64,000 bases of DNA from Shewanella sp. UCD-KL21 (GCF_001957135.1 NZ_MPHK01000001.1:1-64000); one strand, 5' to 3'. Shown: positions 27,342 through 36,713, counted from the stretch's first letter. Notes: generated by a model from the sequence alone, not told the origin. Program-made: numbers and translations.

Positions 27342-27935
27342 ATGAGTCAGATCGTCGCACATGCGCAGTATTTTGATAAAAGCTTTAATAAACAATCCAT
27401 AGACTCAACTGAGGGCTGTGAATTTGAAGAGTGTGAATTTAATGATTGCGACTTTACTGAAGCAGTATTAAAAAATACTAAGCTTTTAAGTTGCACGTTT
27501 AATCGCTGTAATTTGAGCTTAATTAAGGTGCCCCATAGCCGTTTTTTTGAGGTAGATTTTAATGACTGCAAAATGGTGGGCATTGATTGGACCAAAGCGG
27601 ATTGGCCGTCATTTCATCGTGATGCACAATTAAGCTTTAGCCGTTGTATTCTTAATGATAATTCATTTTTTTCCTTGGTATTAAATGAATTAAAGCTGAT
27701 TGAATGCAAGTTGCATGATGTGGATTTTCGTCATGGTGACTTTGCCAATTCCACCATGACTGTTTGTGATTTTACTAACAGCATTTTTATGAAAACTAAT
27801 CTACAAGCTGTCGACTTTAGTGATTCAACCGACTTTACTATTGATGTGCTGCAAAACCGCATTGCCCAAGCTAAGTTTTCACGTTTTGAAGCGCTAAACT
27901 TACTCGAAAGCTTAGATATTGAGCTAGTGGATTAA
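27342..27935 (+). CDS. Pentapeptide-repeat protein (Qnr-type fold)
   Basis: This 197-residue protein has repeated A(D/N)LXX-like coils: CEFEECEFNDCDFTEAVLKN near residue 26, CTFNRCNLSLI, VDFNDCKMVGIDW, CKLHDVDFRHGDFANSTMTV and CDFTNSIFMKTNLQAVDF. It ends in a short helical cap (RFEALNLLESLDIELVD). The right-handed quadrilateral beta-helix mimics DNA, and Qnr/MfpA members protect gyrase from quinolones. It is a little shorter than Qnr (about 218) and is not one of the Qnr sequences I know, so gyrase protection is only a possibility. Confidence 0.82.
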   Translation: MSQIVAHAQYFDKSFNKQSIDSTEGCEFEECEFNDCDFTEAVLKNTKLLSCTFNRCNLSLIKVPHSRFFEVDFNDCKMVGIDWTKADWPSFHRDAQLSFSRCILNDNSFFSLVLNELKLIECKLHDVDFRHGDFANSTMTVCDFTNSIFMKTNLQAVDFSDSTDFTIDVLQNRIAQAKFSRFEALNLLESLDIELVD

Positions 27936-27950
27936 GCAAAAAATTAAAAG

Positions 27951-28005
27951 CGCTATGGGTTCACTCTTAATGCCATAGCGCGATAAATGTCATAGCGCGA
28001 TTAGT
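27951..28005. terminator. Hairpin between convergent pentapeptide gene and bioA, with duplicated arm
   Basis: CGCTATGG (27951-27958) pairs with CCATAGCG (27973-27980). The right arm region is then tandemly duplicated (units 27972-27988 and 27989-28005, GYCATAGCGCGATWA). It can serve both convergent genes. Confidence 0.6.
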
Positions 28006-28046
28006 ATTACACTGCTTTTAAATCAATCTACTTATTTACACGTAAG

Positions 28047-29390
28047 CTAACCATGACTAAAGCTATCTGCTGCGGCTTGCTCTTGAGTAATGTTTGAGGC
28101 AATGGTTTTCATGGCTTGGGTCAGTACAGTTAATTGCTCTTTTTTAATGGTATAAGGCGGAGTAATGTATATCACGTTGGCAAAGGGTCTTATCCACACA
28201 CCTAACTCAATAAAGTCTTGCTGCAATTTAGCCGTGTTAACCACGCTATCCATTTCAATTACGCCCACAGCGCCTAACACTCTGACATCCAACACATGTT
28301 GATAATTGATAGCCTCAGCAAGTTCAGTCTTCATTTGCAGTTCAATATTGCTGACCTGTTGTTGCCACACGCCTGTTTGCAAAATACTCATACTGGCACT
28401 GGCTGCTGCACATGCTAGCGGGTTACCCATAAATGTTGGCCCATGCATAAACACGCCTGCAGGTGAGTCACTAACGCCTTTGGCTACCTCATCACTACAA
28501 AGTGTGGCAGCAAGGCTGATGTAGCCACCGGTTAAGGCTTTACCTAAACACAAAATGTCTGCTTCGATATTGGCATATTCATAAGCAAACAGTTTGCCGA
28601 TACGGCCAAAACCAGTGGCTATTTCATCAAGGATGAGTAGTACATTGTATCGGTCACACAAGGTTCTAATGGCAGATAAATACTCGGCTGAATAAAAGTG
28701 CATACCGCCAGCCGCTTGCATTACAGGTTCAATAATGATGGCGGCAATATCGTGGTGATGCTCAGTTAAAATTGCCTCAAGCGCATCAGTATCACCTTGC
28801 TTTAATGCTTCACCGAAAACAGATTCAGGCGCTGGGGCAAATAGGTGTTCGGTTACTGCAGTACTAAACATGGTATGCATGCCATTATCAGGATCGCAAA
28901 CACTCATCGCCGCAAAAGTATCACCGTGATAGCCTCGCTTAACGGTTAATAAGCGCTGCTTTTGTGGTTGCTGTTTACCTTGCCAGTATTGCATGGCCAT
29001 TTTAATCGCCACTTCAACGGCAATGGAGCCAGAGTCGGCTAAAAAAACCTTGGTCAAATTAGGGCTCGTCATCTCCACTAATTGCTTACATAGGTTTACA
29101 GCAGGCGCATGAGTAATACCGCCAAACATCACATGGCTCAGAGTCGTCAGCTGCAGCTGCATTGCATCAATAATCTCAGGGCGGTTATAGCCATGAATAC
29201 ATGCCCACCACGAGCTGGTGCCGTCAATGACCTTTTGGCCATCGTTTAACATCAGTTCACAGCCATCAGCGCTGTGAACACCTGTCACACTGGCTGCTTT
29301 ATTCATCGAAGTATAGGGATGCCAGATATGCTGTTTATCAAACTCGAAATCGATAGTCTGGGATGATTGCTGAGAAAATGATTTGTTCAT
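28047..29390 (-). CDS. bioA: Adenosylmethionine-8-amino-7-oxononanoate aminotransferase
   Basis: BioA is a PLP enzyme that transfers the amino group of S-adenosylmethionine to KAPA to make DAPA in biotin synthesis. Motifs in the 447 residues are WHPYTSM near 23, SSWWACIHGYNRPEI, SGSIAVEVAIKMA near 118, KRGYHGDTFAAMSVCDP, LDEIATGFGRIG near 250 and the PLP-lysine loop LCLGKALTGGYIS near 276. It is divergent from bioBFCD with 111 nt between the start codons, the standard biotin divergon. I could not find a convincing BirA operator in that gap. Confidence 0.97.
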   Translation of the reverse strand: MNKSFSQQSSQTIDFEFDKQHIWHPYTSMNKAASVTGVHSADGCELMLNDGQKVIDGTSSWWACIHGYNRPEIIDAMQLQLTTLSHVMFGGITHAPAVNLCKQLVEMTSPNLTKVFLADSGSIAVEVAIKMAMQYWQGKQQPQKQRLLTVKRGYHGDTFAAMSVCDPDNGMHTMFSTAVTEHLFAPAPESVFGEALKQGDTDALEAILTEHHHDIAAIIIEPVMQAAGGMHFYSAEYLSAIRTLCDRYNVLLILDEIATGFGRIGKLFAYEYANIEADILCLGKALTGGYISLAATLCSDEVAKGVSDSPAGVFMHGPTFMGNPLACAAASASMSILQTGVWQQQVSNIELQMKTELAEAINYQHVLDVRVLGAVGVIEMDSVVNTAKLQQDFIELGVWIRPFANVIYITPPYTIKKEQLTVLTQAMKTIASNITQEQAAADSFSHG

Positions 29391-29427
29391 ATTTTAACCG
29401 TTAGTCAAGGTGTAATGCGCGGTAGCA

Positions 29428-29455
29428 TTGACAGTTTACGTGCTGAAGGTATCCT
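29428..29455 (+). promoter_or_regulatory. Candidate sigma70 promoter of bioBFCD
   Basis: TTGACA (29428-29433) and TATCCT (29450-29455) are separated by 16 nt, about 45 nt before the bioB ATG. The -35 is a perfect consensus; the -10 matches four of six. Confidence 0.5.
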
Positions 29456-29501
29456 AACCCAATATAAAGTGAATATAAAATGAATAACAAAGGATTAATC
29501 A

Positions 29502-30554
29502 ATGTCGTCGTTAGCCATCCGTCATGACTGGACCAAAGCAGAAATAGAAGCGTTATTTGCTTTACCGATGAACGACTTACTGTTTGAAGCCCACAGTATT
29601 CATCGTGAGACGTTTGACCCTAATGAAGTGCAAATTAGTCGGTTATTGTCGATTAAAACCGGTGCTTGCCCAGAAGATTGTAAGTATTGTCCCCAAAGTG
29701 CCCGTTACGATACCGGTCTTGAAAAAGAGCGTTTACTGGAAATCGAAAAAGTATTAACTGAAGCCAAAAGCGCTAAAGCCGCCGGAGCATCACGTTTTTG
29801 TATGGGCGCAGCTTGGCGTAACCCCCGCGAGCGCGATATGCCGTATTTAACCCAAATGGTTAAAGACGTGAGAGCATTAGGCATGGAAACCTGTATGACA
29901 CTGGGCATGCTGTCAAAAGAGCAATCAGATGAGCTGGCAGCAGCAGGCCTTGATTATTACAACCATAACCTTGATACCTCACCTGAATATTATGGCGATG
30001 TGATCACCACCCGTACCTATCAAAACCGAATTGATACCCTAACCAACGTGCGTCAGTCAGGCATGAAAGTGTGTTCTGGCGGGATTGTCGGTATGGGTGA
30101 AAAAGCCACCGACCGCGCTGGTTTATTACAACAGCTCGCTAATTTAGAGCAACACCCTGATTCAGTACCTATCAATATGCTAGTAAAAGTGGCGGGTACG
30201 CCATTTGAAAAAATTGATGATTTAGACCCATTTGAATTTGTGCGCACCATTGCTGTGGCGCGGATTATTATGCCTAAATCTCGAGTGCGTTTATCAGCAG
30301 GGCGTGAGAGCATGACTGATGAATTACAGTCTATGTGTTTCTTTGCTGGCGCTAACTCAATCTTCTACGGTTGTAAGCTACTGACGACGCCTAACCCAGA
30401 AGAAAACGATGATATGAGCCTATTTAGACGTCTAGGTCTGCATCCTGAGCAAGGGCCATCAGCTGACATTGAATCTGACACTGCGTTAATGGCTAAAGCC
30501 AATGCTAAAAAAGATAAAGCAACGCAACAATTTTTTGATGCCGCTGCGTTATAA
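29502..30554 (+). CDS. bioB: Biotin synthase
   Basis: BioB is a radical-SAM enzyme that inserts sulfur into dethiobiotin, the last step of biotin synthesis. The radical-SAM cluster motif C-x3-C-x2-C is seen in [16 protein letters not shown] near residue 53. Also present are [36 protein letters not shown], the [2Fe-2S]-site region with GIVGMGE and RLSAGRE (the arginine ligand motif), and [18 protein letters not shown]. The 350-residue length is normal. First gene of bioBFCD. Confidence 0.98.
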   Translation: MSSLAIRHDWTKAEIEALFALPMNDLLFEAHSIHRETFDPNEVQISRLLSIKTGACPEDCKYCPQSARYDTGLEKERLLEIEKVLTEAKSAKAAGASRFCMGAAWRNPRERDMPYLTQMVKDVRALGMETCMTLGMLSKEQSDELAAAGLDYYNHNLDTSPEYYGDVITTRTYQNRIDTLTNVRQSGMKVCSGGIVGMGEKATDRAGLLQQLANLEQHPDSVPINMLVKVAGTPFEKIDDLDPFEFVRTIAVARIIMPKSRVRLSAGRESMTDELQSMCFFAGANSIFYGCKLLTTPNPEENDDMSLFRRLGLHPEQGPSADIESDTALMAKANAKKDKATQQFFDAAAL

Positions 30555-30588
30555 CGCGAGCTACATTTGTCAGTAGAAGGCAGTATTC

Positions 30589-31779
30589 ATGGCAAATCAC
30601 CCAATATCAGATCGAATAAGTCATCGTTTGCAGCAACTGCAAATCGATGGCTTGCTAAGGCAAAGAAAGTTAGCTGAGTTAGATAAGGCATCGGCTAACA
30701 ACTTAGCTCCAACAATTCCCAATATTATTGATTTCAGTCACAACGATTACCTTGGTCTCGCTAATGATCCTGAGATGATTGCCGCTATTCATGCTGGCGC
30801 GATAAAATATGGTGTGGGCAGTAAAGCCTCGCCATTAGTGTCAGGCTATAGCGACGCCCATCTAAAGCTTGAACAACGCCTATGTGATATTACAGGCCAT
30901 GAAGCAGGGCTATTATTTTGCTCAGGGTTCAGTGCCAACCAAGCATTAATCAAAACCTTATTTGAAGCAGGCGATGTGATTATTGCCGATAAGCTTATTC
31001 ATGCATCAGTGATAGACGGCGTAAAAGACAGCGGCGCCACACTCAAACGTTATAAACATAACGATTTAGCCCATGCTGAGCAGTTACTTAATCGATTCCC
31101 AAATAGCGCCTTATTTACCGAAAGCGTGTTTAGTATGGATGGCGATCGCGCGCCGCTAGCTGCGTTATCAAACTTGTGTAAGCAACATAATAGCTGGTTA
31201 GTGGTTGATGATGCCCATGGCTTTGGAATTGATTATTGTCATCTTGATGACAAAAGCGCTAATAGCAATAGCCTTAACGTTAGTGGTTCAGTTGTTACAC
31301 CACAATGCGATATTCAAGTCATTACCTTTGGTAAAGCCCTCGGCTGCCAAGGCGCCTGCGTGTTAGCGTCACAGCAAATCATTGATTATATGGTGGCGCA
31401 ATCACGCCATTACATCTATTCAACCGCGCTTTCACCTGCCAGTGCCCATTTAGCGCTAACAGCGGTTAACTTAGCCCAATCGAACTCTGATAAAAAATCA
31501 ACATTACTTGCCAATATCAGCTTATTTAGATCGCTTTGTGATGCTAAAAATATTGCGCTAACAGAGTCAACAACCGCTATTCAACCGGTCATTATTGGCG
31601 ACAGTGAAAGCACTATCGCAATTGCTAAGGCATTAGCACAGCAAGGGTTACTGGTTGGCGCAATCAGGCCGCCAACGGTGCCCAAAGGGCAGGCAAGGCT
31701 GAGAGTGACCATCAATGCGACGCATAATGCCATGCAAATAACCCAATTAGTTGATGCACTAGCAGTGCAGTTAACATGA
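30589..31779 (+). CDS. bioF: 8-amino-7-oxononanoate synthase
   Basis: BioF is a PLP alpha-oxoamine synthase that joins pimeloyl-ACP (or CoA) and alanine to give KAPA. Seen in the 396 residues are IDFSHNDYLGLANDPE near 47, GVGSKASPLVSGYSDAHLKL, VDDAHGFGI near 206 (aspartate contacting PLP), the PLP-lysine loop TFGKALGCQGACVLAS near 247 and AIRPPTVPKGQARLRVTINA at the C-terminus. It lies 34 nt after bioB and overlaps bioC by 4 nt (ATGA). Confidence 0.97.
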   Translation: MANHPISDRISHRLQQLQIDGLLRQRKLAELDKASANNLAPTIPNIIDFSHNDYLGLANDPEMIAAIHAGAIKYGVGSKASPLVSGYSDAHLKLEQRLCDITGHEAGLLFCSGFSANQALIKTLFEAGDVIIADKLIHASVIDGVKDSGATLKRYKHNDLAHAEQLLNRFPNSALFTESVFSMDGDRAPLAALSNLCKQHNSWLVVDDAHGFGIDYCHLDDKSANSNSLNVSGSVVTPQCDIQVITFGKALGCQGACVLASQQIIDYMVAQSRHYIYSTALSPASAHLALTAVNLAQSNSDKKSTLLANISLFRSLCDAKNIALTESTTAIQPVIIGDSESTIAIAKALAQQGLLVGAIRPPTVPKGQARLRVTINATHNAMQITQLVDALAVQLT

Positions 31780-32579
31780 GTATTTTAATGAATCTAGATA
31801 ACCCTGTAGCGATTAAATTTTCCCAAGCTGCAGCCACCTATAAACAACATGATGTATTACAGCGTATCACGGCTGGCAGGTTAATGACGCTTGCTAATAC
31901 TGATCATAACGCTAATAAAAAAGCAGGTTTAACAGGACATTTACTGGATTTAGGCTGTGGGCCAGGTACAGATTTTGATTCAAATCAGGGCCAGCTGACT
32001 CAGGTCACAGCAGTTGATTTATCGCCTCAAATGCTAAATGTGGTGCAGCAGTCTTTTCCGCAATATCACACCGTTTGCGCCGATGCGGCGAACTTACCCA
32101 TAGCTGCCAATAGCATGGACAGTATTTATTCAAACTTAGTCTTGCAGTGGTGTGATGATTTAACCCAAGTATTTAGTGAACTAAATCGAGTCATAAAACC
32201 TCAAGGCCAAGCCTTTATTAGCGTGGTGAGTGAGGGCAGTCTTTCTCAGCTTGAAACCCTAGGGCTAGGCCATAATGCTTTTCGGCATCTAGATGATATT
32301 ATCGCCGCGATTGATACCACTCAATGGCAAATCCTATTTGCTGAGACCACTACCGAACAAGTGTATTTTGCCGATTTAAAGGCATTACTTTACTCAATTA
32401 AAGGGGTCGGGGCGTCAGTAAATGAATACCAAGATAAAAGCTTAACGGATAAAAAAGTCAGCCGCTTACGAGGCCGTAAAGATTGGCTAGCATTAGTGGA
32501 TAAAGCGGAAAACTTACGTGAAGCAAACGGCTTACCTTTAAGCTATAACATCAGCTATTTACAACTTGTTAAGCGTTAA
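31776..32579 (+). CDS. bioC: Malonyl-ACP O-methyltransferase
   Basis: BioC methylates the free carboxyl of malonyl-ACP with SAM to start pimelate assembly on the fatty-acid machinery. The SAM-binding motif LLDLGCGPGTDF is near residue 65, with VTAVDLSPQMLNVV, ADAANLPIAANSMDSIYSNL and LQWCDDL following as in E. coli BioC. The 267-residue length is normal. Its ATG overlaps the bioF stop, indicating translational coupling. A second ATG five codons in (31791) is possible but lacks the overlap. Confidence 0.95.
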   Translation: MSILMNLDNPVAIKFSQAAATYKQHDVLQRITAGRLMTLANTDHNANKKAGLTGHLLDLGCGPGTDFDSNQGQLTQVTAVDLSPQMLNVVQQSFPQYHTVCADAANLPIAANSMDSIYSNLVLQWCDDLTQVFSELNRVIKPQGQAFISVVSEGSLSQLETLGLGHNAFRHLDDIIAAIDTTQWQILFAETTTEQVYFADLKALLYSIKGVGASVNEYQDKSLTDKKVSRLRGRKDWLALVDKAENLREANGLPLSYNISYLQLVKR

Positions 32580-32619
32580 TTTTCAAACAATTGATATAAA
32601 CACTGAAGGGTATATTTCG

Positions 32620-33339
32620 ATGATTTATTTTGTTACTGGCACTGATACTGACAGCGGAAAAACCCTGATTTCATCGGCGCTACTTAATCTTGCAACAAGA
32701 AAAACAGCTCAGACTAAAATAACTGTCGCTAAAAGCACAGAAGCTAAAACCCTGGGCGTCAAACCCATCGCCTCAGGTTGTATTGAAACAGACGCAGGGC
32801 TTAGAAATAGCGATGCGCTAAGTCTAATAGAGCAATCCACAATTTCGCTGGATTACAATCAAATTAACCCTATCGCATTTAAACCCGCCATTGCGCCGCA
32901 TATTGCCGCAAAGCAACAAGGGGTGAGTTTAACTGCCAGTGGCGTAGTTGATTTATTGCCACTTGAGGCACTTAACAGTGCCGACTTTGCATTAATTGAA
33001 GGCGCTGGTGGCTGGCGACTGCCCTTAGGTAAAGGCCAATATTTATCGCAATCAGTACAGCAGCTGGCGCAGCAAAATGATGTTGGGGTAATTTTGGTGG
33101 TGGGCATGAAGCTTGGTTGCCTTAACCATGCATTATTAACCCAAGAGGCCATTGAAGCTGATGGGCTTAATATTGCGGGTTGGGTCGCTAATCAAGTTGA
33201 CCCAGAAATGAGTGAAATAGAAGAGAACTTATCAAGTTTAAAAGAGTTAATGACCGCGCCATTTATAGGTTATGTACCGCATTTAAATGAAGCAACGTCT
33301 GAAAATGCAGCTGTGCATATTGATTACTCGACCTTATAG
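32620..33339 (+). CDS. bioD: Dethiobiotin synthetase
   Basis: BioD uses ATP and CO2 to close the ureido ring of DAPA, giving dethiobiotin. The P-loop GTDTDSGKTLISS is near residue 7; LGVKPIASGC near 45 carries the catalytic Lys of the KPxxSG motif, and EGAGGWRLPL is near 125. The start at 32620 was chosen because it gives the canonical MIYFVTGTDTDSGKT N-terminus and follows GAAGGG at good spacing; the frame extends upstream into the end of bioC without support. The resulting 239 residues are slightly longer than E. coli BioD (225). Last gene of the operon. Confidence 0.95.
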   Translation: MIYFVTGTDTDSGKTLISSALLNLATRKTAQTKITVAKSTEAKTLGVKPIASGCIETDAGLRNSDALSLIEQSTISLDYNQINPIAFKPAIAPHIAAKQQGVSLTASGVVDLLPLEALNSADFALIEGAGGWRLPLGKGQYLSQSVQQLAQQNDVGVILVVGMKLGCLNHALLTQEAIEADGLNIAGWVANQVDPEMSEIEENLSSLKELMTAPFIGYVPHLNEATSENAAVHIDYSTL

Positions 33340-33395
33340 AGGCTTAAGTTTTTTTTAGCCTTTGTCTTTTCGCTTACAAGTCGTTGTTTTAGCAT

Positions 33396-33929
33396 TTGAT
33401 ATTTTCAAGGAGAGAAATCATCGAATTTGCCCCAGAGTTTACCAAGGCCGAAAAAATACGCAGAGTAATATTGTATACCTTGCTGGGCCTTTTCATTTAT
33501 ATCACCCATCAAAAGTGGCTATTTCCTTTTATTTCTTGGTATGCGACGACAGCTCACTGTCACACGCCTTTTGGTTTTTCTGGCATTAGCGTGCTTTGGT
33601 ATTCAATGTTTGTTGGCCTTCCTGTTTTCTGCGCTCTTTTGGTGAGTTTTTCACTATTACCTTTGGGGGTTAAAGGCTTAAAACATCGACAGTTTCCACC
33701 CATCGGCATCAAAGTATTTAAACCCACACCAATACAGCGAGGCTGGAAAGCTAAGGCAAAATCATTATCATGCTTAGCTGTGCCCTTATTGTTTATTAGT
33801 TTTGCAATATGGGGCTATTTTCAAGCTGAAAAAATGCCGCAACAGTCACCGGCAGATATGGATTACAGCATTTGCGACGGGTCTAGTTTCCCAAAAACGA
33901 TTAATCAAGTGTCGAACATAGAGCAATGA
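33396..33929 (+). CDS. Hypothetical membrane protein with uncertain start
   Basis: The frame gives about 177 residues. A first hydrophobic segment (ILYTLLGLFIYIT) is followed by a loop with HCHTPFGF, a second span (MFVGLPVFCALLVSFSLL), a basic linker (KPTPIQRGWKAKAK) and a third span (LAVPLLFISFAIWGYF). I do not recognise the family. A clear ribosome site AAGGAG (33407-33412) is followed by ATCATCGAATTT with no ATG, GTG or TTG, whereas the only standard start, TTG 33396, lies upstream of that site. Either an AUC start is used, or the gene has lost its ATG. It lies directly after bioD, same strand. Confidence 0.6.
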   Translation: MIFSRREIIEFAPEFTKAEKIRRVILYTLLGLFIYITHQKWLFPFISWYATTAHCHTPFGFSGISVLWYSMFVGLPVFCALLVSFSLLPLGVKGLKHRQFPPIGIKVFKPTPIQRGWKAKAKSLSCLAVPLLFISFAIWGYFQAEKMPQQSPADMDYSICDGSSFPKTINQVSNIEQ

Positions 33930-34003
33930 GGGGCAAATCAACTTTCATGTTTAAGCTGTAAGTACACGGGTTTTATTTATGTTTAATGGAAAATAATTGA
34001 ATG

Positions 34004-34380
34004 CTACTGTCTATCCAATGGGCTTAAGGTGTGGCTGAATCGAGATCCAATGACATGGGTATATAGTTCGGTAGTTTTAAGATCGGTATGACCCAGTAAT
34101 TCTTGCACCGTCCGAATATCTGTTCCATTTTGCAGTAACTATGTCGCAAAACTATGTCGCAAAAGTATGTCTAAATGTATGTGCCTTGACCTGCTTAGTT
34201 ATTTGACTGGTTACTACCGCCTTTCGTAATTGTTTTCTAAAGGATGTTTCATGAATATGGTGTCGGCAGATATATCCATCATAAGGATGAATACATCGAG
34301 TGGCTGATGGGAACAGGTATTGCCAAGATATATCCTTAGCTGCATTTCCATATTTTCGTAATAGGGCTGGAGGGGTGTTA
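34004..34380 (-). pseudogene. Integron integrase (IntI) C-terminal remnant
   Basis: Read leftward, the sequence encodes PPALLRKYGNAAKDISWQYL, FPSATRCIHPYDGYICRHHI, HETSFRKQLRKAVV and KAHTFRHTFAT, then after a break [20 protein letters not shown] and [10 protein letters not shown], ending in LSPLD. This is the catalytic C-terminal half of a tyrosine recombinase of the integron type (HxxR box in [25 protein letters not shown] with the catalytic Tyr). The break is a 13-bp tandem duplication (34139-34164) plus a TAG where CAG or CAC would be expected (FAT-Q/H-LLQ). The N-terminal half is missing: the similarity stops at about 34378, where unrelated rightward coding DNA begins. Confidence 0.85.
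34139..34164. repeat. 13-bp exact tandem duplication inside the integrase remnant
   Basis: CTATGTCGCAAAA occurs at 34139-34151 and 34152-34164. Removing one copy restores the IntI frame except for the remaining TAG codon. Confidence 0.92.
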
Positions 34381-35507
34381 ATATCGAGCAGGATATTACT
34401 TTTGAAGTAGTAGGCCGCGCAGATATTGACTCATGGCACACAGATACGACCAATGAAGCAGGCGGTTCGTTACTACATGCCTCTCAAGAGTACGGTTATT
34501 TAGGTACAACAGTCCTAGCGGCTGATGAAAATACATTTATAGTACCAATGAGTAACAAAGATTGGTCGTTCATTACACTTGATAGTCACATTGATATTAC
34601 AAGCGTGACTATGGGTGGAGGTGAAGAGCTGATTAGCATGTACGAAGGCGTTGAATACCGCGATGCTTACGTATCTGACGAGTCAGTAATGACCATTAGC
34701 TTTAGTGGTGGAGCTAGTATTGACGTTGATGTGACGGATATTGCACCAGCTAACCATTATCGGTATCGCCTTACGTTAGATTCTGACGGTGGCTTTGTGA
34801 TTGACCGTGATTGGGTGACTAACCCAGACCGTGAGATTGGCGGTGATGGAATATGGACGCCAGTACCTTGTGAGGGTGACGGTTGCGGTGAGATACCTGA
34901 GCCATGCCCAGAGGGTGACGATGGTTGTGAACCACCAAAGCAGGAGGTTAACTGCGGTGAGTTACCAGCGTACGAATGCGAGGACTACATCAGCCGTTAC
35001 TCAGGTGCAGAACTTGAGACTGTACTAGCTGCCGAGGACGTTACAGGTAGTATCGCTAGTCAGGACTTTGCAGTTGGGGAGTACATTGATACGGTAGCAC
35101 TTGAAGCCCTTGGTCGTGATTACCGAGTTAACATGCAGATCGCAACCGAGAATAGCACACCAGTTACAGCTTGGTTCTTAGGTGCAACGTCAGCAGCTAA
35201 CTGCGATGCAGAGCGTAACTACGGTGGAGACTTCAAGGTGTCTGGTTCTGGTGCTTTCGCACGTTGGAATGTGCCAACGCCTACGCAGTTCATAATCGAG
35301 ATACGTGAGGATAGCTCATGGGAGTTGTACGGTCTACAAGATGGTACAAAGATGGACCACTCAGCAATCAATGGTGTTACCAAAGATAAGCTAGTACAGC
35401 GCGGTTTGCATGCTATCTATGCAGCAAGCGGTGCAGCGGATGAAGCAATCAAAAGTACATACGGTAATGGTGCGGAAATAACATGGCCACCCATGATTAT
35501 TAGCTAA
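34380..35507 (+). pseudogene. 5'-truncated foreign ORF (surface- or phage-type protein)
   Basis: The coding frame is open from about 34365 and becomes coherent at NIEQDITFEVVGRADIDS right where the integrase similarity ends. The first ATG (34548) lies some 56 codons into it and has no ribosome site. The protein is acidic and beta-rich, with a Cys/Pro/Gly hinge (CEGDGCGEIPEPCPEGDDGCEP, near residue 110 from the ATG) separating two domains; the C-terminal domain ends in NGAEITWPPMIIS. I recognise no family. The layout resembles phage virion or adhesin-like proteins, but that is weak inference. Codon use (TAC, GAG and GGT frequent) looks different from neighbours. Confidence 0.5.
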
Positions 35508-35560
35508 ATATTACACTCTCTACTAGGCTTGAGTTATTGCTCATTACTTGGTGATTGATG

Positions 35561-36538
35561 ATGGCCAGACCTAGAAAAACACTCGTTAGTTTAGAAGATA
35601 CGCCTTACTACCACTGTTGTTCACGTGTGGTACGTAAGGCATTTTTGTGTGGGTTTGATAAGTCGACTGGTGATAACTATGAACATCGCCGAGAGTGGGT
35701 TGATTCACGTATTATTGAATTGGCGACGATATTTGCCATTGATATCTGTGCTTATGCGGTGATGAGTAATCATTTACATGTGGTGCTTAAAGTCGATGTG
35801 GATAAAGCCAAACAATGGTCTGATATTGATGTGCTAGCTCAATGGCATAAAGGCTTTAAAGGCACCTTGTTGACTCACAAATTTATTAAAGGTGAAGCGC
35901 TTAATGAGTTTGAATTAAAGACGGTTAATGATTGTATTGCGCTATATCGAGAGCGATTGACCGATATTAGTTGGTTTATGCGTTCGTTGAGTGAACCCAT
36001 TGCTAGAATGGCCAATAAAGAAGATAACTGCACTGGTCGTTTTTGGGAAGGGCGGTTTAAATCTCAAGCTTTGTTAGATGATGCCGCCGTGCTCGCCTGT
36101 ATGGCTTATGTTGATTTGAACCCCATCCGTGCCAAGATGGCTGCAACGCCCGAAACGTCTGACTACACCAGTATTCAACGTCGAATCAACTCAGCGATTA
36201 AAGGTGAGCAACCAAAAGAGTTGCTTCCCTTTGTCGGTAATGAGCGGTTGAACATGCCTAATGGCTTAATGTATAGCGTAAAAGACTATATTGTGTTGGT
36301 TGAAGATACTGGGCGAATTATTCGAGAAGATAAACGCGGTGTCATTAGTTCAAGTAGCCAAGTTATTCTCAACAGACTGAACATTCCAACCGAAAACTGG
36401 TTAAAAATCACCACAGAGTTCGGCGAATTATTCAAAGGTGCGGTAGGGACTTTACCTGCCTTAACTGAATATTGTGAGCATTTAGACCGTAAACGACGAC
36501 AAGGCGCAGCTAACTGTCAGCGCTGGTTGTGCGCTTAA
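35561..36538 (+). CDS. RAYT-type (REP-associated tyrosine) transposase
   Basis: This 325-residue protein is a single-domain HUH/Y1 nuclease related to IS200/IS605 TnpA. The metal-binding HUH motif is SNHLHVVLKV near residue 68, and the catalytic tyrosine sits in CMAYVDLNPIRAKM near 185. SRVVRKAFLCG near the N-terminus and GRFWEGRFKSQALL near 165 are typical of the family. These proteins are thought to spread REP palindromes without being part of a classical IS. The start at 35561 (the second of two adjacent ATGs, MARPRK) is preferred. I saw no clear REP palindrome next to it. Confidence 0.88.
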   Translation: MARPRKTLVSLEDTPYYHCCSRVVRKAFLCGFDKSTGDNYEHRREWVDSRIIELATIFAIDICAYAVMSNHLHVVLKVDVDKAKQWSDIDVLAQWHKGFKGTLLTHKFIKGEALNEFELKTVNDCIALYRERLTDISWFMRSLSEPIARMANKEDNCTGRFWEGRFKSQALLDDAAVLACMAYVDLNPIRAKMAATPETSDYTSIQRRINSAIKGEQPKELLPFVGNERLNMPNGLMYSVKDYIVLVEDTGRIIREDKRGVISSSSQVILNRLNIPTENWLKITTEFGELFKGAVGTLPALTEYCEHLDRKRRQGAANCQRWLCA

Positions 36539-36713
36539 TAAATCATTTCTTAATTTCAAATAAAAGCATTTCCTACTTGATTGGTATCAAGATTTTCTGC
36601 TGTGTTGAATTTGGTTTATTCGTCCTTTTTAGGCGATTAATTGTGAAATACTCAGTCCTTTGGTTGTAATCATCTCATCAGTAACTAAATATAGGTGTTG
36701 GCAACTCAAAACA

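Noticed and set aside
29391..29501. BirA operator between bioA and bioB
   Set aside because: Only a GTTTAC-like half was seen; the partner half at the right spacing (TTGTAAACC-N15-GGTTTACAA type) is absent.
34214..34453. 79-residue leftward frame in the island
   Set aside because: It is in a different frame from the clear IntI coding and crosses the junction at about 34378, so it is a shadow.
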